Shown here: one piece after another, positions 39,310 through 48,576 of the stretch | How the letters are laid out: every line of letters begins with the position of its first letter | Numbering within the stretch: position 1 is the stretch's first letter | NCBI GenBank assembly: GCA_046295975.1 | Contig: JBKBMG010000003.1 | Span: 62,001-126,000 of the forward strand | Length of the DNA: 64,000 nt | Direction: 5' to 3' | From: UBA2357 sp046295975 | GTDB lineage: Bacteria; Pseudomonadota; Gammaproteobacteria; Burkholderiales; Rhodocyclaceae | The notes under the pieces: generated by a model | Seen by the model: the letters and a program-made list of their open reading frames with translations, nothing else | Told to the model about the DNA's origin: nothing | Database searches by the model: none | Translations under genes and position numbers: made by a program

Positions 39310-40083
39310 ATGACCCGCACGCTGTTCATTTCCGACCTTCACCTCGGTGAAGACCAACCCGACACGCTCGCCGCTTTCGAGGCATTCATCGCCGGACCGG
39401 CGCGCGGTGCCGCGGCCCTCTACGTGCTTGGCGACCTGTTCGAATACTGGGCCGGCGACGACGACCTCGACAGCGCCTTTCCTGCGCGCGTGTGCGAGCA
39501 GTTGCACACGCTCTCGGCCCATGGCACACGCATCTTCTTCATCGCAGGCAACCGCGACTTCCTCGCCGGCGAGGCCTTCGCCGCGCGCGCCGGACTCACC
39601 CTGTTGGCCGACCCGTTCCTGATCGAGCTCGACGGGTGCCGCGTGCTGCTCAGCCATGGCGACGCGTTGTGCACCGATGACACCGCCTACCAGGCGTTTC
39701 GCGCCCAGGTGCGGGAGCCCGCATGGCAAATGGCCTTTCTCGCCCGGCCACTGGCCGAGCGCAAGGCGATCATTGCCGGCATCCGCAAGCAAAGCGTGGA
39801 GGCGAAGCGCGAAAAGGCGGAGGACATCATGGACGTGAATCCGTCCGCGGTGGAAGCACTACTGCGTGCACACGGTCGCCCGTTGTTCATCCACGGCCAT
39901 ACTCACCGCCCGGCACGCCACCTCCACATCGTCGACGGTGAACCCTGCGAACGCTGGGTACTGGCCGACTGGGACGACAGCGCCCGCTATCTCGAATGGG
40001 ACGGCAAGGGGCTGCATGCACGCCGCGATCGGCCTTCCCCGGATCACAGCACCCCGCAGCAGGCCGCCCCCGGCGCGGCCTGA
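39310..40083 (+). CDS. lpxH: UDP-2,3-diacylglucosamine pyrophosphatase LpxH
   Basis: Calcineurin-like phosphoesterase that makes lipid X for lipid A; 257 aa. Metal-site motifs in order: FISDLHLG (D9, H11), VLGDLFEYWAGDD, AGNRDFL, LLSHGDALCTDD and FIHGHTHRPA. The C-terminal ~20 residues are an unconserved tail. A peripheral inner-membrane enzyme by family knowledge. The order cysS-ppiA-ppiB-lpxH recurs in related genomes. Confidence 0.95.
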   Translation: MTRTLFISDLHLGEDQPDTLAAFEAFIAGPARGAAALYVLGDLFEYWAGDDDLDSAFPARVCEQLHTLSAHGTRIFFIAGNRDFLAGEAFAARAGLTLLADPFLIELDGCRVLLSHGDALCTDDTAYQAFRAQVREPAWQMAFLARPLAERKAIIAGIRKQSVEAKREKAEDIMDVNPSAVEALLRAHGRPLFIHGHTHRPARHLHIVDGEPCERWVLADWDDSARYLEWDGKGLHARRDRPSPDHSTPQQAAPGAA

Positions 40084-40115
40084 TCCGCAATCGGCCTGCG
40101 GCCGGCCGGTTGCCT

Positions 40116-40239
40116 GCGCTAGGGAAGCTCAGAGTTATTCAGCGCCGTTCGGGCTGAGCCTGTCGAAGCCCTTGATTTTCTGAGGAATGCCCTTCGACAA
40201 GCTCAGGGCGAACGGGTTTAATCAGCGTTTCCCTAGCGC
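40116..40239. repeat. REP/MITE-like palindromic element
   Basis: Outer 11-bp inverted repeats GCGCTAGGGAA (40116-40126) and its complement (40229-40239) enclose a REP-type hairpin with 24-nt arms (40145-40168 and 40192-40215, 21 of 24 pairing). The inner core, GTTCGGGCTGAGCCTGTCGAAG, is of the REP class widespread in beta- and gammaproteobacteria. It fills the gap between convergent lpxH and metZ and may act as a terminator. Confidence 0.75.
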
Positions 40240-40240
40240 T

Positions 40241-41446
40241 TCAGGCCAGTCCGCGGGCGAGATCGGCCTGGATGTCCTCGACCGCTTCCAGCCCCACCGC
40301 GATACGGAGCACCCCTTCGGTAATCCCTGCTGCCGCCCGAGCCTCGGGCGATACCCGGCCGTGGGTGGTCGTCGCGGGATGGGTGATGGTCGTGCGGGTA
40401 TCGCCCAGATTGGCGGTAATCGACAGCAGGCGGGTGCTGTCCACCACCTGCCAGGCGCGCTCGCGACCGCCCTCGACTTCGAAGCTCACGATCGCCCCGC
40501 CCGAACGCTGCTGGCGCATCGCCAAAGCGTGCTGGGGATGGGAGTCCAGACCGGGATAGAACACGCGCTTCACCCCGGGCTGTTCCTCCAGCCAGCGGGC
40601 GAGCGCCAGGGCCCGCGCCGACTGAGCCTCCATGCGGATGCCGAGTGTCTCCAGGCCCTTGAGGATCACCCAGGCATTGAATGGCGAAATGCACGGACCG
40701 GCGGTGCGCAGAAACTTCAACACCTCGTCCATGACGGTCTTGCCGCCCACCACCGCACCGCCCAACACGCGCCCCTGGCCGTCCAGGTACTTGGTCGCGG
40801 AATGAATCACCACGTCCGCGCCCAACGCCAGAGGCCGTTGCAAGGCGGGTGTGCAAAAGCAGTTGTCGACCGCGAACAGGGCGCCATGGCGCCGGGCAAT
40901 CTCGGCCACGGCAGCGATATCGACGATCTCGGTGAGCGGATTGGACGGCGTCTCGACGAACACCATGCGCGTTTGCGGGCGTAGCGCCGCAGCGTAGGCC
41001 TCGGGCTGGGTGGCGGGGACGAAGGTCGTCTCGATGCCGAAACGCGGCAACCAGGTTCCGAGCAGTTGTTGCGTGGCCCCGAACACCCCTTGCGACGCAA
41101 CGATGTGCTCGCCCGCCTTCATCGTGCCCATCACCAGGGACAGAATCGCGGCCATGCCCGACGCGGTGGCGATGCATGCCTCGCCCCCCTCCATCGCCGC
41201 CAGCCGCGTCTGCATCATCGACACGGTGGGATTGGAGAAACGCGCATAGACGTTGCCTTCCTCCTCGCCCGCGAAGCGCGCCGCGGCCTGTGCGGCATTG
41301 TCGAAGACAAAACTGGAGGTGAGGAACAAGGCCTCGCTGTGCTCATTGAAGGCACTGCGCTGTGTGCCGCCGCGCACGGCCAGCGTATCCAGGTGAAGCT
41401 CGGTGCCGGACTCCGGATCGGACGGCGAATCGTCGTGAGGCGTCAT
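40241..41446 (-). CDS. metZ: O-succinylhomoserine sulfhydrylase (MetZ, PLP-dependent)
   Basis: 401-aa Cys/Met metabolism PLP enzyme that adds sulfide to O-succinylhomoserine to make homocysteine. The PLP lysine is K219 in IHSATKYLDGQG. YARFSNPTV, ATASGMAAIL and ETPSNP are the family landmarks. The homologous gammaproteobacterial name metZ fits its position next to purF. ATG 41446; 61 nt after purF. A metB/metC-like role cannot be excluded from sequence alone. Confidence 0.9.
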   Translation of the reverse strand: MTPHDDSPSDPESGTELHLDTLAVRGGTQRSAFNEHSEALFLTSSFVFDNAAQAAARFAGEEEGNVYARFSNPTVSMMQTRLAAMEGGEACIATASGMAAILSLVMGTMKAGEHIVASQGVFGATQQLLGTWLPRFGIETTFVPATQPEAYAAALRPQTRMVFVETPSNPLTEIVDIAAVAEIARRHGALFAVDNCFCTPALQRPLALGADVVIHSATKYLDGQGRVLGGAVVGGKTVMDEVLKFLRTAGPCISPFNAWVILKGLETLGIRMEAQSARALALARWLEEQPGVKRVFYPGLDSHPQHALAMRQQRSGGAIVSFEVEGGRERAWQVVDSTRLLSITANLGDTRTTITHPATTTHGRVSPEARAAAGITEGVLRIAVGLEAVEDIQADLARGLA

Positions 41447-41507
41447 GGTAGTCGCTGAATTGAAAAAGGCGGCCGCATCCGACCGCCCGAAAGTCCATCT
41501 GAGTCGC

Positions 41508-43037
41508 TCAGTTCTCGTTGCTGCCGATCAGGTTGAGATCCAGCTGCCCGTCCTCGCCGTCATCGTTTCCGGACTGCTTGGCCGCACCACGCTGGTTCTC
41601 GACACCATACAGGTATTCGTCGGTGATGTCGCCGGTCACGTAACAGCCGTCGAAGCACGACGTTTCGAATGCATTGATCGACGGATTCACTGCCCGCACC
41701 GCCGCCTTGAGATCGTCCAGGTCCTGGTAGATCAGGCCGTCTGCGCCGATCTCGCGACAGATGTCGTCCTCTTCGCGATCGGCCGCGATCAGCTCGCCAC
41801 GCGTTGGCATGTCGATACCATACACGTTGGCGTAGCGCACCGGCGGGGCCGCCGACGCAAGATATACCCGGGTTGCCCCGGCGTCACGCGCCATCATCAC
41901 GATCTCGCGGCTGGTCGTGCCGCGTACGATGGAATCATCCACCAGCAACACGCTCTTGCCCTTGAACTCCTGCGGGATGGTATTGAGCTTCTGCCGCACC
42001 GACTTACGTCGCACGGACTGCCCCGGCATGATGAAGGTGCGTCCGATGTAGCGATTCTTGACGAAACCCTCGCGATACGGGAGACCGAGCCGGTGGGCCA
42101 TCTCCATCGCGGACGGACGGCTGGAGTCGGGAATGGGGATCACCACATCGATGGTAATGTGAGGTTGCAGGCGCTTGAGCCGCTCGGCAAGAAACTCTCC
42201 CATCTTCACCCGCGACTCGTAGACCGAGATGCCGTCAATGATGGAATCCGGCCTCGCGAGATAGACGAACTCGAACATGCATGGCGCCTGCACCGTCTGG
42301 GTAGCGCACTGGCGGCTACGGAAATGGCCCTCGGTGTCGATGAGTATCGCCTCGCCTGGTGCAACGTCGCGCACCATGCGATAGCCGATCACATCGAGTG
42401 CCACAGACTCGGACGCCACCATCCATTCCGTTCCGGCCTCGGTGTCGTTGCGTCCGATCACCAGCGGGCGAATGCCGTAGGGGTCGCGGAAGGCAAGCAG
42501 GCCGAAGCCTGCGATCATCACCACCACCGCATAGGCGCCGCGGCAACGCCGATGGACGTTGGCGACGGCGCGGAACACCGCTTCCTCGTCGAGCTTGAGG
42601 CCACTGGAGGCGGCCTGCAACTCGTGGGCCAGCACGTTGAGCAGTACTTCGGAGTCCGAGTTGGTGTTGATGTGGCGCAGATCCGACATGAAGATCTCGC
42701 GCTTCAACTCTTCCGCATTGGTCAGGTTGCCGTTGTGTGCGAGCAGTAGTCCGAACGGCGAATTTACGTAGAGCGGCTGCGACTCGGCCGGGTTGCAAGC
42801 CGTTCCGGCGGTCGGATAGCGGACGTGGCCGATACCCCAGTTGCCGACCAGATTGCGCATGTTGCGGGTACGAAAAGCGTCACGCACCAGCCCTGGCCCC
42901 TTGTGCATGAAGAAGCGCCCGCCGTCGGAGGTCGCGATGCCCGCTGCGTCCTGGCCGCGGTGCTGTAGCACCAGCAAACCGTCGTACAGCAGTTGATTGA
43001 CCGGCGAAGTCGCCATCACCCCAATGATTCCACACAT
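41508..43037 (-). CDS. purF: amidophosphoribosyltransferase
   Basis: First committed enzyme of purine synthesis (PRPP plus glutamine to phosphoribosylamine), 509 aa. C2 is the N-terminal glutaminase nucleophile after Met removal (MCGIIGVMA). The PRPP-binding loop is VLLVDDSIVRGTTSRE. The C-terminal FETSCFDGCYVTGDIT is typical. ATG 43037 is required to place C2. It follows cvpA by 11 nt, the classic cvpA-purF pair. Confidence 0.97.
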   Translation of the reverse strand: MCGIIGVMATSPVNQLLYDGLLVLQHRGQDAAGIATSDGGRFFMHKGPGLVRDAFRTRNMRNLVGNWGIGHVRYPTAGTACNPAESQPLYVNSPFGLLLAHNGNLTNAEELKREIFMSDLRHINTNSDSEVLLNVLAHELQAASSGLKLDEEAVFRAVANVHRRCRGAYAVVVMIAGFGLLAFRDPYGIRPLVIGRNDTEAGTEWMVASESVALDVIGYRMVRDVAPGEAILIDTEGHFRSRQCATQTVQAPCMFEFVYLARPDSIIDGISVYESRVKMGEFLAERLKRLQPHITIDVVIPIPDSSRPSAMEMAHRLGLPYREGFVKNRYIGRTFIMPGQSVRRKSVRQKLNTIPQEFKGKSVLLVDDSIVRGTTSREIVMMARDAGATRVYLASAAPPVRYANVYGIDMPTRGELIAADREEDDICREIGADGLIYQDLDDLKAAVRAVNPSINAFETSCFDGCYVTGDITDEYLYGVENQRGAAKQSGNDDGEDGQLDLNLIGSNEN

Positions 43038-43048
43038 GGAAAATGCAC

Positions 43049-43540
43049 CTATCTGAAACGAACTCTCTCGGCCACCGCATCCGGTAGCCAGGGCTTGGCG
43101 GCGATGACCGCCGTCTCGAGCGGTGGCGCGAGCAAGGCATCGCGCCACCAGGGCTCGCCGGCCAGTCCGGCCAGTCCGCCAACCAACACCAGCACCCACG
43201 CAATCGCAATGCCGCGTGCGACGCCGAAAAACGTACCGAACAGCCGGTCCGCCGGCCCCAGTCCGACCATGCGCAACAACTCGCGCAACAGGAATCGAAG
43301 CGCAGCGGCCAGCAGCAATACGCCCACGAAGATGATCGCGAACGCCGCAATCTGCCGCCAGAACGGGTCGTCTATCAGCGTTTCCAGCAGACCGGCCGCC
43401 GCGGCCGAGTACATCCACGCTGCGAACAAGGCCACCACCCAGGCCAGCAGCGCGATTACCTCGCTCACCAGACCACGCCACGCGCCCACTGCCGCGGACA
43501 CCACCAGCAGCCCCAGGACGATGTAATCGAAAACCGTCAT
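43049..43540 (-). CDS. cvpA: CvpA family membrane protein
   Basis: 163-aa inner-membrane protein with four hydrophobic segments (about 3-22, 28-50, 64-90, 100-125). The start MTVFDYIVLGLLVVSAAVGAWRG is typical. Needed for colicin V production in E. coli and linked to envelope stress; molecular role uncertain. ATG 43540. Between the SPOR gene and purF. Confidence 0.94.
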   Translation of the reverse strand: MTVFDYIVLGLLVVSAAVGAWRGLVSEVIALLAWVVALFAAWMYSAAAAGLLETLIDDPFWRQIAAFAIIFVGVLLLAAALRFLLRELLRMVGLGPADRLFGTFFGVARGIAIAWVLVLVGGLAGLAGEPWWRDALLAPPLETAVIAAKPWLPDAVAERVRFR

Positions 43541-43550
43541 CCGCGTCGCG

Positions 43551-44309
43551 TCAGCGCGCCGTAACCACCGCACTCATGTTCAGCGCCCGCAAGCGTTCGG
43601 CGGCGCGTTCGGCCTCGTCACGGCTGCCAAAGGGCCCGACGCGCACACGCGTCACCGGCCCGGCACTCTCGGTATAGGACGAAAACCCACGCTTGTTGAG
43701 ATCGCTGCTCAAAGCACTGGCCTTGGCCGCTTCACCGAATGCCCCCACCTGCACCACGAAACTGCCGCTGGCAGACGACCGTGGTGTCGCAGCGGACGGT
43801 GCGGACCCGGGGGCGCTGGCCAACTGCCCCTCCAGGATTGCGCGCACACGTGCCGCCTCGTCGTCGGCCGGAGCACTAGGCGGTGTGCTTGGCGGAGCAG
43901 GACGATCGACGGCAGCTGCAGGCGGCGCCTGAGTCACGGCACTGCTTGGCGGGGGTTCGACACGTGCCGGAGGCGTTGGTTGAGTACTCGGGGGCACAAC
44001 GGCCACGGGCGCCGGGTCATCGAGCGGGATCGCATCGTCGTCAATGATCTCGTCGATGGGCGGCAACTGCTCCAGCGGCACCGCGGCCAGGGCGGGCTCG
44101 TCGCTGTGCGGGCGGCCCGCAATCGGGCGGGCGAAGGCGCTATCGGCCTCGCGATCGGGAATCGTGACCTGGATGTCGTGGACCGGAACACCCGGCTCGT
44201 CATCCATCACCATCGGCAACACGATGGCGGCCAGCAGCGCGAGGGCAGCCGCGCCCACCAGGCGCCGGCGCGAGCGTTTCTGCAGGTCGATGTTGTCGCT
44301 GTCGCTCAC
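43551..44309 (-). CDS. dedD: SPOR-domain cell-division-type protein (DedD-like)
   Basis: 252 aa. One transmembrane helix (about 17-35, LVGAAALALLAAIVLPMVM) after a basic N-terminus, a long Pro/Ala-rich periplasmic linker, and a C-terminal SPOR domain (GSFVVQVGAFGEAAKASALSS onwards) that binds denuded septal peptidoglycan. GTG 44309 is chosen because AAGG lies 9 nt upstream and the frame further upstream overlaps folC. It sits between folC and cvpA, as in E. coli. Confidence 0.9.
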   Translation of the reverse strand: MSDSDNIDLQKRSRRRLVGAAALALLAAIVLPMVMDDEPGVPVHDIQVTIPDREADSAFARPIAGRPHSDEPALAAVPLEQLPPIDEIIDDDAIPLDDPAPVAVVPPSTQPTPPARVEPPPSSAVTQAPPAAAVDRPAPPSTPPSAPADDEAARVRAILEGQLASAPGSAPSAATPRSSASGSFVVQVGAFGEAAKASALSSDLNKRGFSSYTESAGPVTRVRVGPFGSRDEAERAAERLRALNMSAVVTAR

Positions 44310-44319
44310 GTGAAGAACC

Positions 44320-45624
44320 TTATTTCCGGCTGGAACCGAGTTCCTCAAGCACGCCGGATACGGACAGGAAAGAGCCGAAAACGATGATTCTATCACTCTC
44401 TCCGAGCGCTTCTTGTGCAGCGCGGAAGGCCTCTGCCGGCGAATCGAAACAACGGATTTCGGCCTCGACCCCGCAGGCACGCAAGCGTGCCGCCAGCGCC
44501 TCGGCGCTCAACCCGCGTGGGCCGGGCAGGCTCGCCACATGCCAACGGTCGATGCGCGGCGCGACGCGTTCCACCACACCCGCCACGTCCTTGTCGGCCA
44601 ACATGCCGAACACCGCCGTCGTCTCGGGATGGAAGCCCATGTTGGACAGGTTCTCGGCGAGCACCCCGGCTGCCTGGGGATTGTGCGCAACATCGAGGAC
44701 CACCGCCGGCCGGCCGGGCAATACCTGGAAGCGCCCCGGTACCTCAGCCAGCATCAACCCCTGCCGCACGGCCTGCATCGACACCGGCAGGCGCGCGCGC
44801 AGCAGCTCTAGCGCTGTCAACACCGCCGACGCATTGAGCAACTGGTTGGCGCCACGCAGCGCCGGATACGCCAGCCCACCGCGTCGGTTGAGCCGCCCCT
44901 GGGGACCTGGCGCGTCAAACCGCCAGTACCCCCACTGCTGGCGGTCGCCGCCAAAGCCGAAATCTCGACCGCTGACCCACAACGGCGCCCCCAGGGCCTC
45001 GGCATGCGCCACCAGGGTCGCCGGCGGTTGAGGGTCGCCGCATACCGCAGGACGCCCCGCACGGAAGATGCCCGCCTTCTCGAAACCGATCTGATCGCGC
45101 GTGTCGCCCAGATAATCCATGTGATCCATCGCCACGCTGGTGACGATGGCACAATCCGGATCGATGGCGTTCACCGCATCCAGGCGCCCTCCGAGGCCGA
45201 CTTCCAGGATCGCGACATCCAGTGCCGCGTCGCAGAACACCGCCCAGGCCGCCAGCGTGCCATGCTCGAAGTAGGTCAACGGGATGTCGCCGCGCGCTTG
45301 CTCAACCCGCGCAAAGGCGTCGACCAGGCACTCGTCCGATACCTCGACGCCGGCGATGCGCACACGCTCGTTGTAGTGCAGCAAATGAGGCGACGTGTAG
45401 CAACCGACACGATATCCGGCCGCGCCGAGTATCGCTTCGAGCATCGCACAGGTGGACCCCTTGCCGTTCGTCCCCCCGACCGTGATGACCACCGCGCCGC
45501 TCGATACCTGCATGGCCTCCAGCACACGCACTACCCTGTCCAGCCCAAGCTGGATGGGCACGCCGTGCCGATGGTCAAGCAGCTTCAGCCACTCCGGCAA
45601 AGTCGCCGGCAAGCAATTGACCAC
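44320..45624 (-). CDS. folC: bifunctional folylpolyglutamate/dihydrofolate synthase
   Basis: Adds glutamate to folates and makes dihydrofolate; 434 aa. P-loop ITVGGTNGKGSTCAML (about 46-61), SPHLLHYNERVRI, and the Mur-ligase-type C-terminal domain with VLDVAHNPQAA. GTG 45624 start; 10 nt after accD. Part of the trp-acc-fol-pur run. Confidence 0.96.
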   Translation of the reverse strand: MVNCLPATLPEWLKLLDHRHGVPIQLGLDRVVRVLEAMQVSSGAVVITVGGTNGKGSTCAMLEAILGAAGYRVGCYTSPHLLHYNERVRIAGVEVSDECLVDAFARVEQARGDIPLTYFEHGTLAAWAVFCDAALDVAILEVGLGGRLDAVNAIDPDCAIVTSVAMDHMDYLGDTRDQIGFEKAGIFRAGRPAVCGDPQPPATLVAHAEALGAPLWVSGRDFGFGGDRQQWGYWRFDAPGPQGRLNRRGGLAYPALRGANQLLNASAVLTALELLRARLPVSMQAVRQGLMLAEVPGRFQVLPGRPAVVLDVAHNPQAAGVLAENLSNMGFHPETTAVFGMLADKDVAGVVERVAPRIDRWHVASLPGPRGLSAEALAARLRACGVEAEIRCFDSPAEAFRAAQEALGESDRIIVFGSFLSVSGVLEELGSSRK

Positions 45625-45634
45625 TTCGACCTCG

Positions 45635-46504
45635 TCAGTTTTCCAGCACCGGCTGGCGAGTCAGCAATGACAGCAGGTCGGCAAGCTTGTCGCGCAGTTC
45701 GCGACGGTCGACGATCATGTCGATCGCGCCCTTCTCCAGCAGAAACTCCGCGCGCTGGAAACCCTCCGGCAGCGTCTCTCGAACGGTCTGCTCGATCACC
45801 CGCGGGCCGGCAAAACCAATCAGTGCACCCGGCTCCGCGATCACCACGTCGCCGACGAAGGCGAAGCTGGCCGAGACGCCCCCCATCGTGGGGTCGGTGA
45901 GCACACTGATGAAAGGCAGTTTGCGGCGCGACAACTGGGTCAGCGCCGCGGTGGTCTTGGCCATCTGCATCAAGGACAGCAGCCCCTCCTGCATGCGCGC
46001 ACCACCGGTGGCCGTGAAACACACGAAGGGCACACGCTCACGTTCGGCCGCCTGCACGCCGCGCACGAAGCGCTCGCCCACTACCGAACCCATTGACCCC
46101 CCCAGAAAATCGAACTCGAAGCACGCCACCACCACCGGCTGGCCGCGGATCTTGCCGCTCATGACGACGAGCGCGTCCTCCTCGCCGGTGTCGTCCTTGG
46201 CAGTGGTCAGGCGCTCGGTGTACTTGCGCGAGTCCTTGAACTTGAGCGGATCGAGCGGCACGACTTCGGCGCCAACCTCGACGCGGCCATCGGCATCGAG
46301 CAGCATGTCCAGCCGCTGGCGCGCACGAATGCGCTGGTGATGACCACACTTGGGACACACCAACTGGTTGTTCTCGAGGTCTGCCCGGTACAGCACCGCC
46401 TCGCAGGCAGAGCACTTGCTCCACAAACCCTCGGGGATCGATTTCTTGGCCGGCGCGTCATCCTTGTTGATGCGCGGCGGCAGCAGCTTCTTGAGCCAGC
46501 TCAT
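45635..46504 (-). CDS. accD: acetyl-CoA carboxylase carboxyltransferase subunit beta
   Basis: 289-aa subunit that transfers carboxyl from biotin to acetyl-CoA in fatty-acid synthesis. The N-terminal zinc ribbon has C31, C34, C50 and C53 (CSAC...CPKC). The carboxyltransferase core includes TGGARMQEGLLSLMQMAKT and DPTMGGVSASFAFVGD. ATG 46504 overlaps the trpA stop by 4 nt. Confidence 0.97.
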   Translation of the reverse strand: MSWLKKLLPPRINKDDAPAKKSIPEGLWSKCSACEAVLYRADLENNQLVCPKCGHHQRIRARQRLDMLLDADGRVEVGAEVVPLDPLKFKDSRKYTERLTTAKDDTGEEDALVVMSGKIRGQPVVVACFEFDFLGGSMGSVVGERFVRGVQAAERERVPFVCFTATGGARMQEGLLSLMQMAKTTAALTQLSRRKLPFISVLTDPTMGGVSASFAFVGDVVIAEPGALIGFAGPRVIEQTVRETLPEGFQRAEFLLEKGAIDMIVDRRELRDKLADLLSLLTRQPVLEN

Positions 46505-47316
46505 CGTCCTCCCTCCGGAATCTCGTCCAGCGCGGCACGGACGCCGGCGACAAAGGTCCGCACATTGCCAAGCACCGCGTCCGGTTCGCTGGCGGTGATC
46601 TCCTCGATGATCCGGCTACCAATGACCACCGCATCCGCCACCTCGCCGATGCGACGCGCCGACGCCGCATCGCGAATGCCGAAGCCGACTCCTACCGGCA
46701 TGCCCACGCGGGCACGGATCTGCGGAATGCGCCGGGCCACCTCGTCGAAGTTCAGGGTGGCCGCCCCGGTCACCCCTTTCAACGAGACGTAGTAGATGTA
46801 GCCGCTGCCGACCTCGGCGACATCGGTAAAGCGCTGCTCGGTCGAGGTGGGCGCGAGCAGGAAGATCGGATCGAGGCCGCCGGCGCGCATCTTGCTGGCG
46901 AAATCGCGGCACTCTTCCGGCGGATAGTCGACCACCAGCACCCCGTCCACCCCCGCGTCACGGGCGTCGGCGACAAAGCGCTCGACCCCCATCGCCTCGA
47001 TCGGATTGGCATAACCCATCAGGACCACCGGCGTCACGCCGTCATGGGTTCGGAATTGACTCACGATCTGCAACACCTTGCGCAAGGACGTACCCTTGGC
47101 AAGCGCCCTTTCGGACGCGCGCTGGATCGTTGGCCCGTCTGCCATGGGGTCGGAAAAGGGTACGCCGAGCTCGATGATATCGGCCCCGCCCTCGACCAGC
47201 GCCATCATCAAGGGCACGGTCATCGCGGGGTCGGGATCGCCGGCCGTGATGAACGGAATCAGCGCGCGTCGGCCGTCAGCCTGCAACCGCTGGAAAGTGG
47301 TCTGGATTCTGGACAT
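46501..47316 (-). CDS. trpA: tryptophan synthase alpha chain
   Basis: Cleaves indole-3-glycerol phosphate to indole; 271 aa. The catalytic residues E49 (IIELGVPF) and D60 (DPMADGP) fall at exactly the classical positions. LLAPTSTEQR and GVGFGIRD bind phosphate. ATG 47316, 48 nt after trpB, and overlapping accD downstream. Confidence 0.97.
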   Translation of the reverse strand: MSRIQTTFQRLQADGRRALIPFITAGDPDPAMTVPLMMALVEGGADIIELGVPFSDPMADGPTIQRASERALAKGTSLRKVLQIVSQFRTHDGVTPVVLMGYANPIEAMGVERFVADARDAGVDGVLVVDYPPEECRDFASKMRAGGLDPIFLLAPTSTEQRFTDVAEVGSGYIYYVSLKGVTGAATLNFDEVARRIPQIRARVGMPVGVGFGIRDAASARRIGEVADAVVIGSRIIEEITASEPDAVLGNVRTFVAGVRAALDEIPEGGR

Positions 47317-47364
47317 ATTCGATTGGGAAATGAGTCGGGCCGCCAACGGCGGCCCGAGATCGGA

Positions 47365-48576
47365 TCAAAACTGGAGGCCCGAACGCTCGGCGACGGTATG
47401 CATGTCCTTGTCGCCACGGCCGGAAAGATTGACGAGCAGAATCTGGTCGCGCCCGAGTTGCGGCGCGAGCTTGGCGGCATAGGCGAGCGCATGGGCGCTT
47501 TCGAGCGCCGGGATGATCCCCTCGAGACGACACAGGGTGTGGAACGCCGCCAGCGCCTCCCCGTCGGTCACGCCGACATACTCGGCCCGCGCGATGTCCT
47601 TGAGCCAGGCGTGCTCCGGCCCCACGCCGGGATAGTCGAGTCCGGCCGAGATCGAATGGGTCTCGATGATCTGACCATCCTCGTCCTGCAGCAGGTAGGT
47701 GCGGTTGCCGTGCAACACGCCCGGGCGGCCAGCGGTCAGCGTCGCCGAGTGGCGCCCGCTGTCCAGCCCCTCCCCGGCCGCCTCGACGCCGATGAGCCTG
47801 ACCCCGGGCACGTCGATGTACGGGTGGAAGATGCCTATTGCGTTTGAACCACCGCCCACGCACGCAATCACGTAATCAGGCTGGCGACCGGCCATTTCGG
47901 GCATCTGGGCGATGCATTCGCGACCGATCACGGTCTGGAAGTCGCGCACCATCATCGGGTAGGGATGCGGCCCCGCCACCGTACCGATAATATAGAAGGT
48001 GTCGTGGATATTCGTCACCCAGTCGCGCATCGCCTCATTCAGCGCGTCCTTGAGGGTTCGCGACCCGGACTCGACCGGCACGACCGTCGCGCCCAGCAGC
48101 TTCATGCGATAAACGTTGGCAGCCTGACGCTTGACGTCCTCCGAGCCCATGTACACCACGCATTCCATGCCGTAGCGGGCCGCCACCGTCGCACTTGCCA
48201 CACCATGCTGGCCAGCCCCGGTTTCCGCGATCACACGCGGCTTGCCCATGCGCCGCGCCAGCATCGCCTGGCCGATGCAGTTGTTCACCTTGTGAGCGCC
48301 GGTGTGGTTCAGGTCTTCGCGCTTGAGATAGATCTGTGCCCCCCCAAGCGTCTCCGACCAGCGCTTGGCATGGTAGATCGGGCTGGGGCGCCCGACATAG
48401 TGCTTGAGCTCGTACTCGTACTCGGCAATGAACTCGGGGTCCGTGCGGCAGGCCTGGTAGGCCGCGCGCAGTTCCTCCAGCGCCGGGATCAGGGTTTCGG
48501 CGACAAACGTGCCGCCGTAAGGCCCGAAATGGCCGCTCGGATCGGGGAAGATGTACGGTGCGTCAGCCATCTGCAT
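47365..48576 (-). CDS. trpB: tryptophan synthase beta chain
   Basis: PLP enzyme joining indole and serine; 403 aa. PLP lysine K96 in NHTGAHKVNNC, phosphate loop CVGGGSNAIG, and ETGAGQHGVA. ATG 48576 is preferred because GGAG lies 6 nt upstream; ATG 48570 is the alternative. Either start overlaps the 3' end of trpF, so translation is coupled. Confidence 0.97.
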   Translation of the reverse strand: MQMADAPYIFPDPSGHFGPYGGTFVAETLIPALEELRAAYQACRTDPEFIAEYEYELKHYVGRPSPIYHAKRWSETLGGAQIYLKREDLNHTGAHKVNNCIGQAMLARRMGKPRVIAETGAGQHGVASATVAARYGMECVVYMGSEDVKRQAANVYRMKLLGATVVPVESGSRTLKDALNEAMRDWVTNIHDTFYIIGTVAGPHPYPMMVRDFQTVIGRECIAQMPEMAGRQPDYVIACVGGGSNAIGIFHPYIDVPGVRLIGVEAAGEGLDSGRHSATLTAGRPGVLHGNRTYLLQDEDGQIIETHSISAGLDYPGVGPEHAWLKDIARAEYVGVTDGEALAAFHTLCRLEGIIPALESAHALAYAAKLAPQLGRDQILLVNLSGRGDKDMHTVAERSGLQF

